In this document: piece after piece, positions 63,361 to 64,000 of the stretch
Layout: every line of letters begins with the position of its first letter
Numbering within the stretch: the first letter of the stretch is position 1
Assembly: GCA_001314845.1 (NCBI GenBank)
Contig: LJZQ01000021.1
Coordinates: forward strand, 1-64,000
From: Marinobacter excellens HL-55
GTDB taxonomy: Bacteria; Pseudomonadota; Gammaproteobacteria; Pseudomonadales; Oleiphilaceae
Length of the DNA: 64,000 bases
Reading direction: 5' to 3'
Notes under the pieces: model-generated
The model's database searches: none
Seen by the model: only the letters and a program-made list of their open reading frames with translations
What the model was told of the DNA's origin: nothing
Program-made: the position numbers and the translations under genes

Positions 63361-64000
63361 ACATTAATTACAATTTCAAGTTTCAGGATGGCCGCAGTAT
63401 TGACTTTAAAGTGACCGGGGAGCCCGCCAGGCCACCGGTTTCTCAAATGCCAGCATGGACCAGATTGGAGCATTGCAAATGCTCTAACTGCCCGTTAAAG
63501 GCCGGAGAGGCGGTCTATTGCCCGGCAGCGATTGAGATTTTGCCGGTTGTCGAGGAGTTCCAGGCAGAGGATGCCTATCAGAAAGTTGATGTGATGGTGA
63601 CCGACGAGCGGCGCTCCTATGCCAAGGAGACAACGCTGGAAGAGGCGCTGAGATCGTTGCTCGGGCTGAAAATGGCGACCAGTGGGTGCCCGGTTTTGGC
63701 GGAGCTCAAGCCAATGGCGCTTCACCATCTGCCGTTTGCGAACAGCGATGAATTTGTCATGCGCAGTGTTGGCTATTATTTGCTGCAGCAATTGTTTGCG
63801 GCGCGCAACAAAGAGCAGGCGGATTGGGAGTTAAAGGGGCTGGTAGAGCGTAACCAGAGACTTCAGCTTGTTAATCAGGCGCTCTGGCAGCGGATTCATG
63901 CGGTATGTCGTGGCGACAGCAACCTGAAAGCTTTGCTGAACTTCTTCTCGATGGCATCCAGCGTCAGCGTATCGCTGGAAAGTCAGCTCAGAAAATTGCA
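63357..64000 (+). CDS. DUF6901-like protein, 3' end outside window
   Basis: The frame opens at ATG 63357, overlapping the uup stop (ATGA), and stays open for 214 codons to the window edge. It begins MNINYNFKFQDGRSIDFKVT and has a cysteine cluster EHCKCSNCPLKAGEAVYCPA near residues 40-59, then SGCPVLAELKPMALHHLPF near 115-133. From memory this resembles the DUF6901 family of Marinobacter and Pseudomonas relatives, which has no known function. The cysteines and histidines suggest metal binding. Translation is probably coupled to uup. Confidence 0.7.
   Translation, partial: MNINYNFKFQDGRSIDFKVTGEPARPPVSQMPAWTRLEHCKCSNCPLKAGEAVYCPAAIEILPVVEEFQAEDAYQKVDVMVTDERRSYAKETTLEEALRSLLGLKMATSGCPVLAELKPMALHHLPFANSDEFVMRSVGYYLLQQLFAARNKEQADWELKGLVERNQRLQLVNQALWQRIHAVCRGDSNLKALLNFFSMASSVSVSLESQLRKL

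Overview
The window looks like a chromosomal segment of a Marinobacter-like marine gammaproteobacterium. The evidence is a split vitamin B12-dependent ribonucleotide reductase (NrdJa/NrdJb, as in Pseudomonas), sigma-54-type flagellar rod-hook operons, the order ndk-rlmN-pilW-rodZ-ispG-hisS-yfgM-bamB-der, and dense coding at moderate-to-high GC. The genus is an inference from gene content; no ribosomal RNA is present to confirm it. Almost all of the window is core chromosome. The only mobile DNA seen is the tail of an IS3-family element at the left edge, and no prophage, CRISPR array or defence locus was found.

Layout. 1-3.9 kb: IS3 remnant, nrdJb and nrdJa (minus strand) behind a promoter with four NrdR-like boxes, and a 3' gene remnant. 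3.9-11.6 kb: a TrpXYZ-type ABC uptake operon, an acyl-CoA synthetase, and a Fur-box-preceded ferric iron transporter (fbpA, fbpB). 11.7-20.6 kb: PilZ protein, two lipoproteins, a DUF3391/HD-GYP protein with a degenerate active site, yadGH, queF, a MASE2 adenylate cyclase with a DUF962 partner, and a nitroreductase. 20.8-32.2 kb: flgBCDE and flgFGHIJKL, each headed by a sigma-54 promoter. 32.3-38 kb: tRNA-Leu, queA, tgt, yajC, secD, secF. 38-51.8 kb: suhB, trmJ, cysE, iscR, iscS, then the ndk to der cluster. 51.8-64 kb: pta-ackA, a GGDEF-EAL protein, a small CcoM-like gene behind an Anr/FNR box, tRNA-Glu, an epimerase-like gene and a CbiX-like gene, a DUF924 gene, tRNA-Gly, a MOSC protein, uup, and a DUF6901-like gene cut by the right edge.

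Themes. Second-messenger genes are numerous: PilZ, HD-GYP and GGDEF-EAL for cyclic di-GMP, and a class III cyclase for cAMP, with a CRP/Vfr-like site in front of the HD-GYP gene. Three queuosine genes (queF, queA, tgt) lie in two places. The iscRS pair lacks iscU, iscA, hscBA and fdx, and its IscS lacks the usual C-terminal tail. The most interesting regulatory observations are the symmetric NrdR-like box array, a flgF promoter overlapping a hairpin that could hide the flgF ribosome binding site, and the Anr/FNR box in front of the small CcoM-like gene.
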